Origin: JAFAMS01 sp049520515
Lineage (GTDB): Bacteria; Vulcanimicrobiota; Vulcanimicrobiia; Vulcanimicrobiales; Vulcanimicrobiaceae
Assembly: GCA_049520515.1 (NCBI GenBank)
Contig: JBEKPS010000004.1
Span: 62,001 to 126,000, forward strand
Length of the DNA: 64,000 nt
Reading direction: 5' to 3'
The number at the start of each line of letters is the position of its first letter. The first letter of the stretch is position 1. This document shows positions 1 through 8,488 of the stretch, piece after piece. A program made the position numbers and the translations under genes. Under the pieces are notes generated by a model. That model was not told where the DNA came from. It was given only the letters and a program-made list of their open reading frames with translations, and did not search any database.

Positions 1-747
1 CTCGCCGGAAACGCGTTCGGTGACCCGCTCGCGATAGATGGCTTCGCGCGGGATCTCGCCCCACGGCGCAATTGCGATCTTCGCGAGCGGCTCGCCGGCA
101 TCGCTGCGCTGCGATTGCAGATCGAAGGGCCGAATACTGTCGACATCATCGCCGAAAAACTCGATGCGCACCGCTTTCTCGGCGGTCGCCGCAAAGACGT
201 CGATCAGTCCGCCGCGCACGGCGTATTCGCCGGCCGCACCGACGACATCGACGCGATGATACCCGAGGGTGTAGAGCCGCTTCTGCGTCTCTTCGAAGCC
301 CGCACTTGCACCGCGTTCGATTGAAAAGACGAGACTCTCGAAGATCTCGCGCGGCATCAAATATTGGCGCAGCGCTGCGACCGGCGCAACCACGATCATC
401 GAGCGCTGCGCACAAAGATCGGCGAGCAGCGTCATGCGTGCACTGCGTTCCGAGGGGCTCTCGAGCGCACCGATGCTCTCGTCGCGCGGTCGCACCAGTG
501 CAACCGGCCCGTTCTCGCCCTCCCCGAGATAGTAGAGCAGATCGGCAAACGTACGTTCTGCGACGTCGGCTGTCGGCACTATGACGAGCATCTGGTCGCC
601 GAGCGCCTTGAAGACGCCGGAGAGCAAGTACGGCCGTGCGGCCGCGCCCGTTTCGTGCAAAGCGAATGCAGCAGCACCGCCCGATGACCTCAAACGGTCG
701 ACGAGCGCAGCAAACGAACGATACAGGACAGGGGTGGCTACGGACAC
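1..747 (-). CDS. mfd: Transcription-repair coupling factor Mfd, N-terminal part (runs off the left edge)
   Basis: The frame is open from a GTG at 747 to the left edge (249 codons), with a stop five codons upstream of the GTG and no other usual start codon. The translation matches the UvrB-like N-terminal region of Mfd: around residues 165-205 it reads EYAVRGGLIDVF, then VRIEFFGDDVDSIRPFD and then QSQRS, which is the hallmark of the damage-recognition module shared by UvrB and Mfd. Mfd is an ATP-dependent translocase that removes stalled RNA polymerase and recruits UvrA. The RNA-polymerase-binding and helicase domains lie outside the window. UvrB is the alternative, but the long leader before the RGG motif favours Mfd. 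It is transcribed divergently from hldD, 36 bp away. Confidence 0.85.
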   Translation of the reverse strand, partial: MSVATPVLYRSFAALVDRLRSSGGAAAFALHETGAAARPYLLSGVFKALGDQMLVIVPTADVAERTFADLLYYLGEGENGPVALVRPRDESIGALESPSERSARMTLLADLCAQRSMIVVAPVAALRQYLMPREIFESLVFSIERGASAGFEETQKRLYTLGYHRVDVVGAAGEYAVRGGLIDVFAATAEKAVRIEFFGDDVDSIRPFDLQSQRSDAGEPLAKIAIAPWGEIPREAIYRERVTERVSGE

Positions 748-783
748 AGAGTTTCTATGCTAACACATCGCGAAAGACAGAAT

Positions 784-1788
784 ATGCGGATCCTCGTGAC
801 CGGGGGCGCCGGCTTCATTGGAAGCGCGCTTATATGGGAGCTGAATCGACGTGGCTTCGACGATATTCTCGTCGCCGACCGCTTGGGCACCGGCGAGAAA
901 TGGCGTCATCTCGTTCCGCTGCGTTTTCGCGACTACCTTGAAGCTGACGACCTAGCGAAGATCGTGAGCGAAACTCCGGAAAAGCTTGACGATGTCTCCA
1001 CGATTTTCCATCTCGGTGCATGCTCGTCGACGACGGAAAGCGACGCAAGTTATCTGATTCGCAACAACTTCGCGTATACGAAGATGCTGGCCGAATGGGC
1101 GGTCGGCAAAGGCCGCCGATTCGTGTATGCAAGTTCCGGCGCAACGTACGGCGCGCGGGAGCACGGCTTGCGCGAAGATCTCGAACCTTCGGAGCTGCGG
1201 CCGCTCAACAAGTACGGATTTTCAAAGCATATCTTCGATGTGTATGCCGCGCGCAGCGGCATCCTCGACCGGATCGTTGGGCTGAAATATTTCAACGTTT
1301 ACGGCCCCAACGAAGATCACAAAGGCGACATGCGCTCGGTCGTTCACAAAGCGTACGAGAGTATCACGCGTGACGGATGGGTAGGGCTCTTCAAAAGTTA
1401 TCGTCCCGAAGTTGCGGACGGCGAACAAACGCGTGACTTCATCTACGTCAAGGACGTGGTCGCGATGACCGTGCATCTGGCGAACACGCCGAGCGCGCGG
1501 GGTCTCTTCAATGTAGGCTCAGGCGTGGCGCGAAGCTGGCTGGATCTCGCCCGGGCAGTGTTCACCGCGATGGGACGCAAGCCGGATATCCGATTCGTCG
1601 AGATGCCTGCAGTGCTACGCGGCCGCTATCAGTACGCGACGCAGGCCTCGATCGAAAAGCTCCGGACGAGCGGCTACGACAGGCCGATCACCGCGCTCGA
1701 GGACGGGATCGCCGATTACGTCAAGGGTTATCTAATACCGGGCCGAGCGCTCGGGGACGAGGTACCGGTGGGGCTACCGCGCGGCTAG
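784..1788 (+). CDS. hldD: ADP-L-glycero-D-manno-heptose-6-epimerase
   Basis: An NAD(P)-dependent extended short-chain dehydrogenase of 334 aa that inverts C6 of ADP-D-glycero-D-manno-heptose, the last step in making the heptose of LPS inner core or S-layer glycans. It has the Rossmann motif GGAGFIG at residues 7-13, HLGACSSTTESD near 76-87 (typical of HldD), and the catalytic YGFSK at 144-148. NVYGPNEDHKG and the late YQYATQA segment also follow the family. The ATG at 784 is chosen because MRILVTGG is the canonical N-terminus; an in-frame ATG at 757 would add nine residues that do not resemble the family. No other heptose gene (gmhA, hldE, gmhB) is visible. Its 3' end overlaps the convergent epimerase by 15 bp. 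Confidence 0.9.
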   Translation: MRILVTGGAGFIGSALIWELNRRGFDDILVADRLGTGEKWRHLVPLRFRDYLEADDLAKIVSETPEKLDDVSTIFHLGACSSTTESDASYLIRNNFAYTKMLAEWAVGKGRRFVYASSGATYGAREHGLREDLEPSELRPLNKYGFSKHIFDVYAARSGILDRIVGLKYFNVYGPNEDHKGDMRSVVHKAYESITRDGWVGLFKSYRPEVADGEQTRDFIYVKDVVAMTVHLANTPSARGLFNVGSGVARSWLDLARAVFTAMGRKPDIRFVEMPAVLRGRYQYATQASIEKLRTSGYDRPITALEDGIADYVKGYLIPGRALGDEVPVGLPRG

Positions 1789-2775
1789 CGGGACCTTGTC
1801 GCCTTGCATCAGCTGGTCGTAGATCCAGCGATACGTTTTTTCGAGACCCGTTTCGAGCGTGATTTCCGGCTCCCAATCAAAGACTTTTCGGATCAACGTA
1901 TTGTCGGAGCTCCGACCGCGAACACCGAGCGGCGCGTCGCGTTTATACCGGCGGTTCAATTTGATGCCGGCGATCTTCTCGACGATGTCGACCATCTGAT
2001 TGATCGTTACCAGCTGCGAGCTACCGATGTTGATCGGTTGCGCGAAGTCGCCCTCGGTCAACATGAGCGTTCCGTCGACGCAGTCGTCGATGTACATGAA
2101 CGTTCGCGTCTGCTCGCCGTCACCCCAAATTTCGATGTCGTGCGCGCCGCTGATCTTGGCTTGTGCAATCTTACGGCAAATAGCCGCCGGGGCTTTCTCG
2201 CGACCGCCGTCCCACGTTCCATGCGGACCGTAGACGTTGTGGTATCGAGCAACGCGCGTCTGCACGCCGAAATCTTCGAGGAAATGTTGGCACATGCGTT
2301 CTGAGAACAACTTCTCCCAGCCGTAGCCGTTCTCGGGCATGGCCGGATAGGCGTCCTCTTCCTTGAGCGGCGTCACGTCCGGTTGACGCTGTTTGTCAAT
2401 GTTGTACACGCATGCAGAAGACGAAAAGAAGTAGCGCTTGTTCCCGGTATCGCGAACCGCGCACAGCAGGTGCGTATTGATGAGCACGGAGACCATGCAG
2501 TTGGCGCGATGCGCTTCGATATAACCCATCCCGCCCATATCCGCGGCGAGATTGATGACGTAATCCATACCGCGCACGGCTCTACGGCAATCGTCGGGAT
2601 TGCGCAAATCGAGGTTGAGATTATCGCACTCGTCGTGCACTTGGTACCATTGATCGAACGGCTTGATATCGACGCAACGTACAAGTGAAAAGCCGCGCTC
2701 GAGCGCGCCGCGCGCCATCCACCCGCCAATGAAGCCACCGCCGCCTGCGATAAGTACCGCTTCGCGCCTTGCCAT
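1774..2775 (-). CDS. GDP-mannose 3,5-epimerase-like NAD-dependent epimerase
   Basis: A 333-aa extended SDR. Residues 11-17 are GGGGFIG and the catalytic pair is YGWEK at 151-155. AADMGGMGYIEAH near 77-89, NVYGPHGTWDGGREKAPAA near 184-202 and GVRGRSSDNTLI near the C-terminus are the signature stretches of plant GDP-D-mannose 3',5'-epimerase, which makes GDP-L-galactose and GDP-L-gulose. Bacterial homologues lie in exopolysaccharide loci, and the neighbours here (hldD, a nucleotide-sugar dehydrogenase, glycosyltransferases) fit that. The exact product cannot be settled from sequence. The ATG at 2775 lies 51 bp from the divergent start at 2827. Confidence 0.82.
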   Translation of the reverse strand: MARREAVLIAGGGGFIGGWMARGALERGFSLVRCVDIKPFDQWYQVHDECDNLNLDLRNPDDCRRAVRGMDYVINLAADMGGMGYIEAHRANCMVSVLINTHLLCAVRDTGNKRYFFSSSACVYNIDKQRQPDVTPLKEEDAYPAMPENGYGWEKLFSERMCQHFLEDFGVQTRVARYHNVYGPHGTWDGGREKAPAAICRKIAQAKISGAHDIEIWGDGEQTRTFMYIDDCVDGTLMLTEGDFAQPINIGSSQLVTINQMVDIVEKIAGIKLNRRYKRDAPLGVRGRSSDNTLIRKVFDWEPEITLETGLEKTYRWIYDQLMQGDKVPLAAR

Positions 2776-2826
2776 GGTCGTTTCGAGTTCCCAGGGCCGT
2801 AATCAACACCCTCCGAAAATTGTAAA

Positions 2827-4146
2827 ATGAACGTATCGGTTGTGGGCTTGGGCAAGCTTGGGTTGCCAATGGCTGCCGTCTTCGCGGCAAAGGGACATCA
2901 CGTCGTTGGGCTCGACGTCAACCACGCGTTCGTTGCGAGCTTGGAATCCGGAAAGGCTCCCTTCGATGAGCCGCGGCTGCAAGAGATGTTGGATGCGGCG
3001 AAAGGCCGGCTCGCGTTCACGACCGACTATCGCCGAATAGTTACCGAGAGCGACGTGACGTTCATCATCGTGCCGACACCGAGCGATGCAAGCGGCGCGT
3101 TTTCCAACGAATATATGCTCGCCGTCGTCGAGCAGCTCGGCGCCGCACTCAAAGAGAAAAGCGAGTATCACGTCGTCGTCGTGACCTCGACGGTCATGCC
3201 CGGCGCAACCGGAAGCGTGATTCGCGAAATGCTCGAGACGACGAGCGGCCGCCGTGCCGGCTCCGGGGTGGGACTTTGCTACAATCCGGAATTCGTGGCG
3301 CTGGGCAGCGTCGTCGGCAATATGCTGCGCCCCGATTTCTTGTTGATCGGTGAAAGCGACGCCAAGGCAGGAGCGCTGGTCGAGTCGGTTTACGAAACCG
3401 TTTGCGAGAATACGCCGGCCGTACGCCGAATGAATTTCGTTAACGCCGAGTTGACGAAGATTTCAGTCAACACCTACGTCACGACGAAGATCTCGTACGC
3501 AAACATGCTCGCCGACATGTGCGATCGGCTACCCGAAGCTGACGTCGACGTCGTCGCCGAGGCGCTTGGTTCCGACACGCGGATCGGCCGGAAATATTTG
3601 CGCGGTGCAACCGGTTTTGGCGGGCCGTGCTTTCCCCGCGATAACGTCGCCTTTGCGACACTGGCGGCGCGACTCGGAGCGCGCGCCGACATTGCAGTCG
3701 CCACGCACGACATCAACAAATATCAGATCGATCGTCTGGAATCTGCCGTAACGTCGCGTGCCTCGAAGGGCGCCACCGTCGCGGTACTCGGGATGGCGTA
3801 CAAGCCCGACACGCCGGTCATCGAAGAGAGTCAAGGCGTGATGCTTGCACGCCGCCTTGCGGAGCGCGGGTATCGCGTGATCATCCACGATCCGCTCGCG
3901 GGTCCGGCTGCGGCGCGCGCGCTCGGCTCGGATGTGCGGCTTGCTGCGAACGCCGTTGAAGCACTACACGACGCCGAGATCGCTGTTATCACGACGCCGT
4001 GGAGCGAGTACGCGACGCTTTCGGAGCACATCTCCAAGCCGATCCGCATCATCGACTGCTGGCGCGTGCTCAAACCGCAGCCGGGTTCGCCGCTCGAAGT
4101 TATCTGGCTTGGAGCCGGCCAGGGAGTTTTTAGTACGCGAGCGTGA
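2827..4146 (+). CDS. UDP-glucose/GDP-mannose dehydrogenase family nucleotide-sugar dehydrogenase
   Basis: A 439-aa enzyme of the family that oxidises C6 of a nucleotide sugar twice to the uronic acid with NAD. Visible are the N-terminal Rossmann motif VVGLGKLGLP (residues 5-14), the conserved Lys in TTKISYAN near 221, and the catalytic-cysteine motif GFGGPCFPRDN with Cys268. A second Rossmann-type domain follows (VAVLGMAYKPDT near 318-329). It differs from the clear Ugd at 17969-19312, so it probably uses another substrate (UDP-HexNAc, GDP-mannose or UDP-glucose); this is inference. It overlaps the convergent exported-protein gene by 17 bp. Confidence 0.82.
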   Translation: MNVSVVGLGKLGLPMAAVFAAKGHHVVGLDVNHAFVASLESGKAPFDEPRLQEMLDAAKGRLAFTTDYRRIVTESDVTFIIVPTPSDASGAFSNEYMLAVVEQLGAALKEKSEYHVVVVTSTVMPGATGSVIREMLETTSGRRAGSGVGLCYNPEFVALGSVVGNMLRPDFLLIGESDAKAGALVESVYETVCENTPAVRRMNFVNAELTKISVNTYVTTKISYANMLADMCDRLPEADVDVVAEALGSDTRIGRKYLRGATGFGGPCFPRDNVAFATLAARLGARADIAVATHDINKYQIDRLESAVTSRASKGATVAVLGMAYKPDTPVIEESQGVMLARRLAERGYRVIIHDPLAGPAAARALGSDVRLAANAVEALHDAEIAVITTPWSEYATLSEHISKPIRIIDCWRVLKPQPGSPLEVIWLGAGQGVFSTRA

Positions 4147-4666
4147 TCGGGATGGTCATGGTCGCTTTTTTTCCGTCGGACGTTAGCGCGTTGAACGTCA
4201 CCTGATACGTCTTCAGGAACCACGGCGGAATAAACGACGGAATGGCTTGAATGCCGGCAAAAAGTCCGTCTTGCGCCTTGGGAATTGAAATGTCGTGGCC
4301 TTCGACCGAGATGACAAGATTCACGACGTTCAACGACGTCGTGATTCGGCACGCGAACTGACCGCCGATGTGCACAATCTTGTCGATGATCTCGATGCGC
4401 ACGATCTGCGGTGCGCCGGCTGATGCGCTCGGATCGGGCGTCGGCTCGACGATGTATTTGTAGGGATTCTCAGACGTCGCCGTCGGCGAAGGCGCCGGCG
4501 ATGTCGCGGTTGTTGCGGTGGGCGTGGGCGAGGGCGTTGCGCTTGGCGCAGCGCTCGCACTGACGTCGGGTTGCGGCTCGGGCGCAGGCGTCGACATCTG
4601 CGCTACTGCTTGCGCGGCGGCGCCGAGCGCGAGTCCGATAGTGAAAACGATCAGGCGAACGATCAC
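4130..4666 (-). CDS. Exported protein with Pro/Ser/Thr-rich linker and C-terminal Ig-like domain
   Basis: A 178-aa protein from a GTG at 4666. That GTG overlaps the stop of the upstream GT-C gene as GTGA, indicating translational coupling; longer versions of the frame would lie inside the neighbouring gene. Residues 1-23 form a signal peptide ending AQAVAQ. They are followed by about 55 residues of Pro, Ser, Thr and Ala (repeated TPSPT-like units) and a C-terminal domain of roughly 90 residues with beta-strand periodicity. The C-terminal domain aligns by eye with that of the lipoprotein at 9390-9974 (VRIEIIDKIVHIGGQ versus LGINISSVVIHSGDT; final IPITLAY versus IPISVR). The function is unknown; coupling to a glycosyltransferase suggests an envelope role. 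Confidence 0.7.
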   Translation of the reverse strand: MIVRLIVFTIGLALGAAAQAVAQMSTPAPEPQPDVSASAAPSATPSPTPTATTATSPAPSPTATSENPYKYIVEPTPDPSASAGAPQIVRIEIIDKIVHIGGQFACRITTSLNVVNLVISVEGHDISIPKAQDGLFAGIQAIPSFIPPWFLKTYQVTFNALTSDGKKATMTIPITLAY

Positions 4667-5973
4667 GTAGTTAGTGGTTCCCTCAAATAGCCGGCAAGCG
4701 GGGTCACGAGGGCGATGAGCTCGAGCCACGGAGCTGCCGGCGCGAATCCGTAGGCGTCTGAGAGATAACGCACTGTGCTGCTAAACGTCAGCAGCACGAG
4801 GACCGGACCTTCCCGCCGCTCGAGCGTGAACGCTGCCAAGGGGAGCAGCCACAAGCCGTACCACGGGTAGTCCTGCGGATAGAGCGCCCAGATGGCGAGC
4901 GCGGCCGCAGCAAGTGCGGCGGCGCGTGCGCCTTTCCCAGCATTGTAGAGTGCGCGTGCCACAAGTCCGAGCGCGATGAGTCCGTGTATGCCCATCGCAA
5001 CTGCCGCTTCATCGGCGCCGACGAGATCCGTGGGTGCAGCCGGCCGATAGCCTCCCGCGATATGCGTGGCAATCAATTGTGCAACGACGCTCGCAGCGAT
5101 CCCCACACATCCCCATAGCATGAATCGACGGTCGCGCACGGCGTATGCGAGCGCAAACGTCGCTACCGCGCCCGTCGCTTTGAGCAATGCCGATGCACCC
5201 GCGAGCAATCCCGCCAGCTCGGGTTTGCGAAGTGCTATGAACGCGGCGATCGCGACGACCAGGAAGACGAGTGCGTCGTAGTGTCCATCGGCGACGGTCG
5301 ATATGACGACGGGGTTGAGGCCGATGATTGCGGCCAGCAATCGCCCGCGTTCCGGCACGACATACGCTGCAACGCCGGCGGCCGTAACGAATGCGATGAT
5401 CTCGAGAAAACGTAGCGCGAGCAGCGTGCGCGGCAGATCGAAATGCGTAGCCATGACGACGGCGCGCGCAATCGCGATGAAGGCGGGACCGTAGATACAC
5501 GCCGGAAGCCTTGGCCACTCGAATCCGATCGCTTGCGTCCACCGCGCATTGACAAGTTGTTCCGGCGGAAACGTATGATAGAGGTACGGGTTTTGATGCA
5601 GCGCCGACAGTGCTCCGTAGGCGGCGTACGCGTACGCATCGCTCGAAAGGCTGAACCGAAATGCAAAGGCAGCCATGCATGCGAGTGCACTCGCCCCGAG
5701 TATGACGGCGAGCGGCGTTTGGCGGCTGCGCATGACGGCGAACCAATACGCTGCGCCGGCAAGCAGCATCGTTATGGCGTAAATCGCCCACGCAACGACT
5801 CCCGGCCAGCCCCATGATGTGACGACGGCCATCGGCTGGGAGAGAACGGCGTCCGGCTTATGCAACGCCGGGAACGCAAGATGCGACACGATCGCACCCA
5901 ACGCAATCGCGAGTGGAACGAGAATTACGATGATTGCGACTCCCGACCAGCCACGCCGAGTAGCGCGAACCAC
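4663..5973 (-). CDS. GT-C family polytopic membrane glycosyltransferase (putative)
   Basis: A 436-aa protein with about ten or more hydrophobic segments. SSDAYAYAAYGALSALHQNPY near residues 109-129 resembles the first-loop acidic motif of lipid-phosphate-sugar-dependent GT-C mannosyl- or glucosyltransferases, where an aspartate acts on the periplasmic side. Such enzymes take a sugar from a polyprenyl-phosphate donor. The polyprenyl-phosphate GT2 at 8410-9396 could supply that donor (inference). The ATG at 5973 overlaps the end of the O-antigen-ligase-like gene by 49 bp, so the two are co-transcribed. The substrate is unknown. Confidence 0.68.
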   Translation of the reverse strand: MVRATRRGWSGVAIIVILVPLAIALGAIVSHLAFPALHKPDAVLSQPMAVVTSWGWPGVVAWAIYAITMLLAGAAYWFAVMRSRQTPLAVILGASALACMAAFAFRFSLSSDAYAYAAYGALSALHQNPYLYHTFPPEQLVNARWTQAIGFEWPRLPACIYGPAFIAIARAVVMATHFDLPRTLLALRFLEIIAFVTAAGVAAYVVPERGRLLAAIIGLNPVVISTVADGHYDALVFLVVAIAAFIALRKPELAGLLAGASALLKATGAVATFALAYAVRDRRFMLWGCVGIAASVVAQLIATHIAGGYRPAAPTDLVGADEAAVAMGIHGLIALGLVARALYNAGKGARAAALAAAALAIWALYPQDYPWYGLWLLPLAAFTLERREGPVLVLLTFSSTVRYLSDAYGFAPAAPWLELIALVTPLAGYLREPLTT

Positions 5974-7160
5974 ATGATGGCGACTTTCGGATAGAAGACC
6001 AGCAGATCAAAGAATCCGTGAATCGCAAAACCGAGACTTGCAGCGAACGCTGCCAAGCACAGCGGCTTTTGCAACGAGCGCCGGAACGTGGCAGTTGAAG
6101 CCCACACGAGCGCGCAGGTCGCGAACAGCAGCGGGAGACCGCCTTCGGCGAGCGATTGCAAGTACCAGGAGTTTGCGTGCGTGCGAATCCCGGCATCGCC
6201 CACGCGCGGTAAAAGCAGCTCGAAATTTCCCGCGCCGACGCCGAGCACCGGATGCCTCTCCCACATCGTGTAGGCCGCGCGCCACAGGACGCTGCGTTTG
6301 CTCACGCCGCCGCCGTTGCCGGTTTCACCAAACCACAGAAAACGCGCAAGAATTTCCGGGCTCAGGCCAAGCAGCACGACGACGGCTGCGATGATTCCGG
6401 CGCCGTAGGCGATTGCCAGCGGCGCGCGACCGCTGCGCTGCGGCGCAAACGCAAGGACCACGCCGACGCTGATTGCCGCGCAAAGCAAACCCGAGCGTGA
6501 AAGCGTCAAGATCAGTGTGGCCGACGCGATAGCGACTGCTAAGAGCGACCCGATCGTCACGCGCTCGAGCGTCCAGATCGACAAGAACGGTAACGCTAAC
6601 CCGAGATATGCAGCCAGCTGATTGGGGCCTTCGATCGGCCCCGCGATGCGTGGAAACACGTGATTCGCAACCAGAATAACGGACGGCGATCCAATCCAGA
6701 GTTGAACGAGCGCGAGTACGCTGACGAGACTGACCGTGATGATCGTCGCCAAGCACAGGCGGAATCGATCGGGGTCAAGGCCCCACGCAGTCGCGGCGAC
6801 CGCGAACACCAGCAGATACTGCACCCACTTGAGCGTCTCACGCAGAACCGGTTCGCGATATTCCGCAACGATAATGGTCAAGAGCGTCACGATGACGATC
6901 GCAAGAATCGAAAGCAGAATCGCGCGCGGGAGTGCGACGCGCGGGCGGCGCAGGGCGAGGCCGGCAATCGCCGCGACCAGCACGACTTTGTCGAAGGTAA
7001 TCGTCGTGTCACCGAGCGCGTGACTGAAGTCGAAGGGTGCCGTTGCGATGAGTGCGACGAACGCGCTCGACGGTCGAGCCCGAGTTGCCAGCACAATGAC
7101 GCCGGCCAGGGCGGCATAAATGGCGACCGATAGCAGATCGACCGGGGGGAAAGCGGCCAT
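5925..7160 (-). CDS. O-antigen ligase/Wzy-type polymerase family membrane protein
   Basis: A 411-aa polytopic membrane protein. The ATG at 7160 is chosen because translation becomes hydrophobic from MAAFPPVDLLSVAIYA, while the longer frame upstream is an Arg-rich shadow. In the C-terminal half it carries HPVLGVGAGNFE, followed by THANSWYLQSLAEGG; the histidine before the final membrane segments is typical of the Wzy_C/WaaL family. Members ligate O-antigen to lipid A core or polymerise repeat units in the periplasm. It is the first gene of a three-gene minus-strand operon ending at 4130, and divergent from the nucleoside phosphorylase with 41 bp between starts. Ligase and polymerase cannot be told apart here. 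Confidence 0.78.
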   Translation of the reverse strand: MAAFPPVDLLSVAIYAALAGVIVLATRARPSSAFVALIATAPFDFSHALGDTTITFDKVVLVAAIAGLALRRPRVALPRAILLSILAIVIVTLLTIIVAEYREPVLRETLKWVQYLLVFAVAATAWGLDPDRFRLCLATIITVSLVSVLALVQLWIGSPSVILVANHVFPRIAGPIEGPNQLAAYLGLALPFLSIWTLERVTIGSLLAVAIASATLILTLSRSGLLCAAISVGVVLAFAPQRSGRAPLAIAYGAGIIAAVVVLLGLSPEILARFLWFGETGNGGGVSKRSVLWRAAYTMWERHPVLGVGAGNFELLLPRVGDAGIRTHANSWYLQSLAEGGLPLLFATCALVWASTATFRRSLQKPLCLAAFAASLGFAIHGFFDLLVFYPKVAIMWFALLGVAGRESQSS

Positions 7161-7201
7161 TCGGCGGGCTTCGCGGCGCGCGCTGCGAACACTCCGCGGC
7201 G

Positions 7202-8488
7202 ATGGACGAGGTCCAATTGCGTCGCGCGGTCGCACAAAAACGCGACGGCGAACCGCTCGACGAATCGACGTGGGAATCGATTGTCGCCGCATATGCCAAA
7301 GGCGAGGTCGATGACGCACCCGTTGCTGCGCTCTTGATGGCGTGCGTTCTTCGCGGCCTCGATCGGATTGAGACCTTCGCGCTAACACGCGCGATGATCG
7401 CCTCAGGCGAGACGATCGATCTCGGCTTCGATGCGGTCGACAAACACTCGACCGGCGGCGTCGGCGACACGGTCTCGCTTGTGGTCGTACCACTCGTCGC
7501 CGCGTGCGGCGTGCGCGTCGCGAAACTTTCCGGTCACTCGCTCGGACACACCGGCGGTACGCTCGACAAACTCGAAGCGATTCCGGGCGTGCAGACGGAG
7601 CTTCCGATCGCGCGCTTTCGCGAGATCGTTCGGACGATCGGTTGTGCAATCTCGGCGCAGAGCGCGGAGCTGGTTCCCGCCGACAAGAAACTGTACGCCT
7701 TGCGCGATCGCACGGCCACGGTCCGCAATAATGGATTGATCGCAGCCTCGATTGTTTCGAAAAAGATTGCGAGCGGCGCGCGCTGGATCGTCTACGACGT
7801 CAAGTGTGGGCGCGGCTCATTTCTGCGCACGGAGGCCGAAGCGTTCGAGCTGGCGGAAACGATGGTGCGCCTCACGGAAGATTTCGGGCGCAGTGCCGTC
7901 GCGCACGTGACCGATATGGAAGAACCGCTCGGTCCTGCCATCGGCTCGGGCGTCGAAGCGATCGAAGCCCGCGACTTTCTGCGCGGCACGCGGCGCGATT
8001 CACGCCTCGCGGCGGGCGTACTGCACGTCGGCTCGGCCATGCTCGAGCTTGCGGGGGTCGGCAACGCGCAGTCGCGTCTGCAAAGCGCGCTCGATGACGG
8101 GAGCGCGTACGAGAAGTTCGTCGCAATGATCGAAGCGCAATCCGGCTCGCGGCATCTTCTCGAGGAAATGCGCCCGTTGCCGGCACGCGCCGTCCTCGCA
8201 GTCGATACCGGCTTCGTCCAGGAATTCGATGTCGTCGCGCTTGGCGAGCTCGCGCACGATCTCGAGCGCTCCGAAAGCGCGCTTGCAGGCCTACGTCTTA
8301 ATGTACGGCTCGGCGAGGCGGTTTCCGCCGGCGAGAGCGTCGCAGAGATTTTTGGCGGAGATGAGGCGGCAGATCGTCGCGCGCACTCCGCGATTTCGAT
8401 CGGACCGGATCAGCGGGCTTCGCGCACGCTCACGATCGGGTCGATTCGCTCCAGCTCGCCTTCGCGAATGACGTCAGCGATCAAATAG
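7202..8488 (+). CDS. deoA: Thymidine/pyrimidine-nucleoside phosphorylase
   Basis: A 428-aa enzyme that phosphorolyses pyrimidine nucleosides to base plus (deoxy)ribose-1-phosphate. Signature KHSTGGVGDTVS lies at residues 81-92, followed by KLSGHSLGHTGGTLDKLEA, and DVKCGRGSF is the expected DVKxGxGAF-like motif. Its length is normal for the family. The last 30 residues are Ser/Arg-rich and read over the end of the convergent glycosyltransferase (79 bp overlap), so the C-terminus is less conserved. Phosphopentomutase (deoB, 12697) in the same window would take up the pentose-1-phosphate. Sequence does not separate thymidine-specific DeoA from the broader Pdp type. Confidence 0.88.
   Translation: MDEVQLRRAVAQKRDGEPLDESTWESIVAAYAKGEVDDAPVAALLMACVLRGLDRIETFALTRAMIASGETIDLGFDAVDKHSTGGVGDTVSLVVVPLVAACGVRVAKLSGHSLGHTGGTLDKLEAIPGVQTELPIARFREIVRTIGCAISAQSAELVPADKKLYALRDRTATVRNNGLIAASIVSKKIASGARWIVYDVKCGRGSFLRTEAEAFELAETMVRLTEDFGRSAVAHVTDMEEPLGPAIGSGVEAIEARDFLRGTRRDSRLAAGVLHVGSAMLELAGVGNAQSRLQSALDDGSAYEKFVAMIEAQSGSRHLLEEMRPLPARAVLAVDTGFVQEFDVVALGELAHDLERSESALAGLRLNVRLGEAVSAGESVAEIFGGDEAADRRAHSAISIGPDQRASRTLTIGSIRSSSPSRMTSAIK

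Noticed and set aside
757..783. Nine-residue N-terminal extension of hldD from an ATG at 757
   Set aside because: Family N-terminus MRILVTGG begins at 784, and the extension would run towards the mfd start region.
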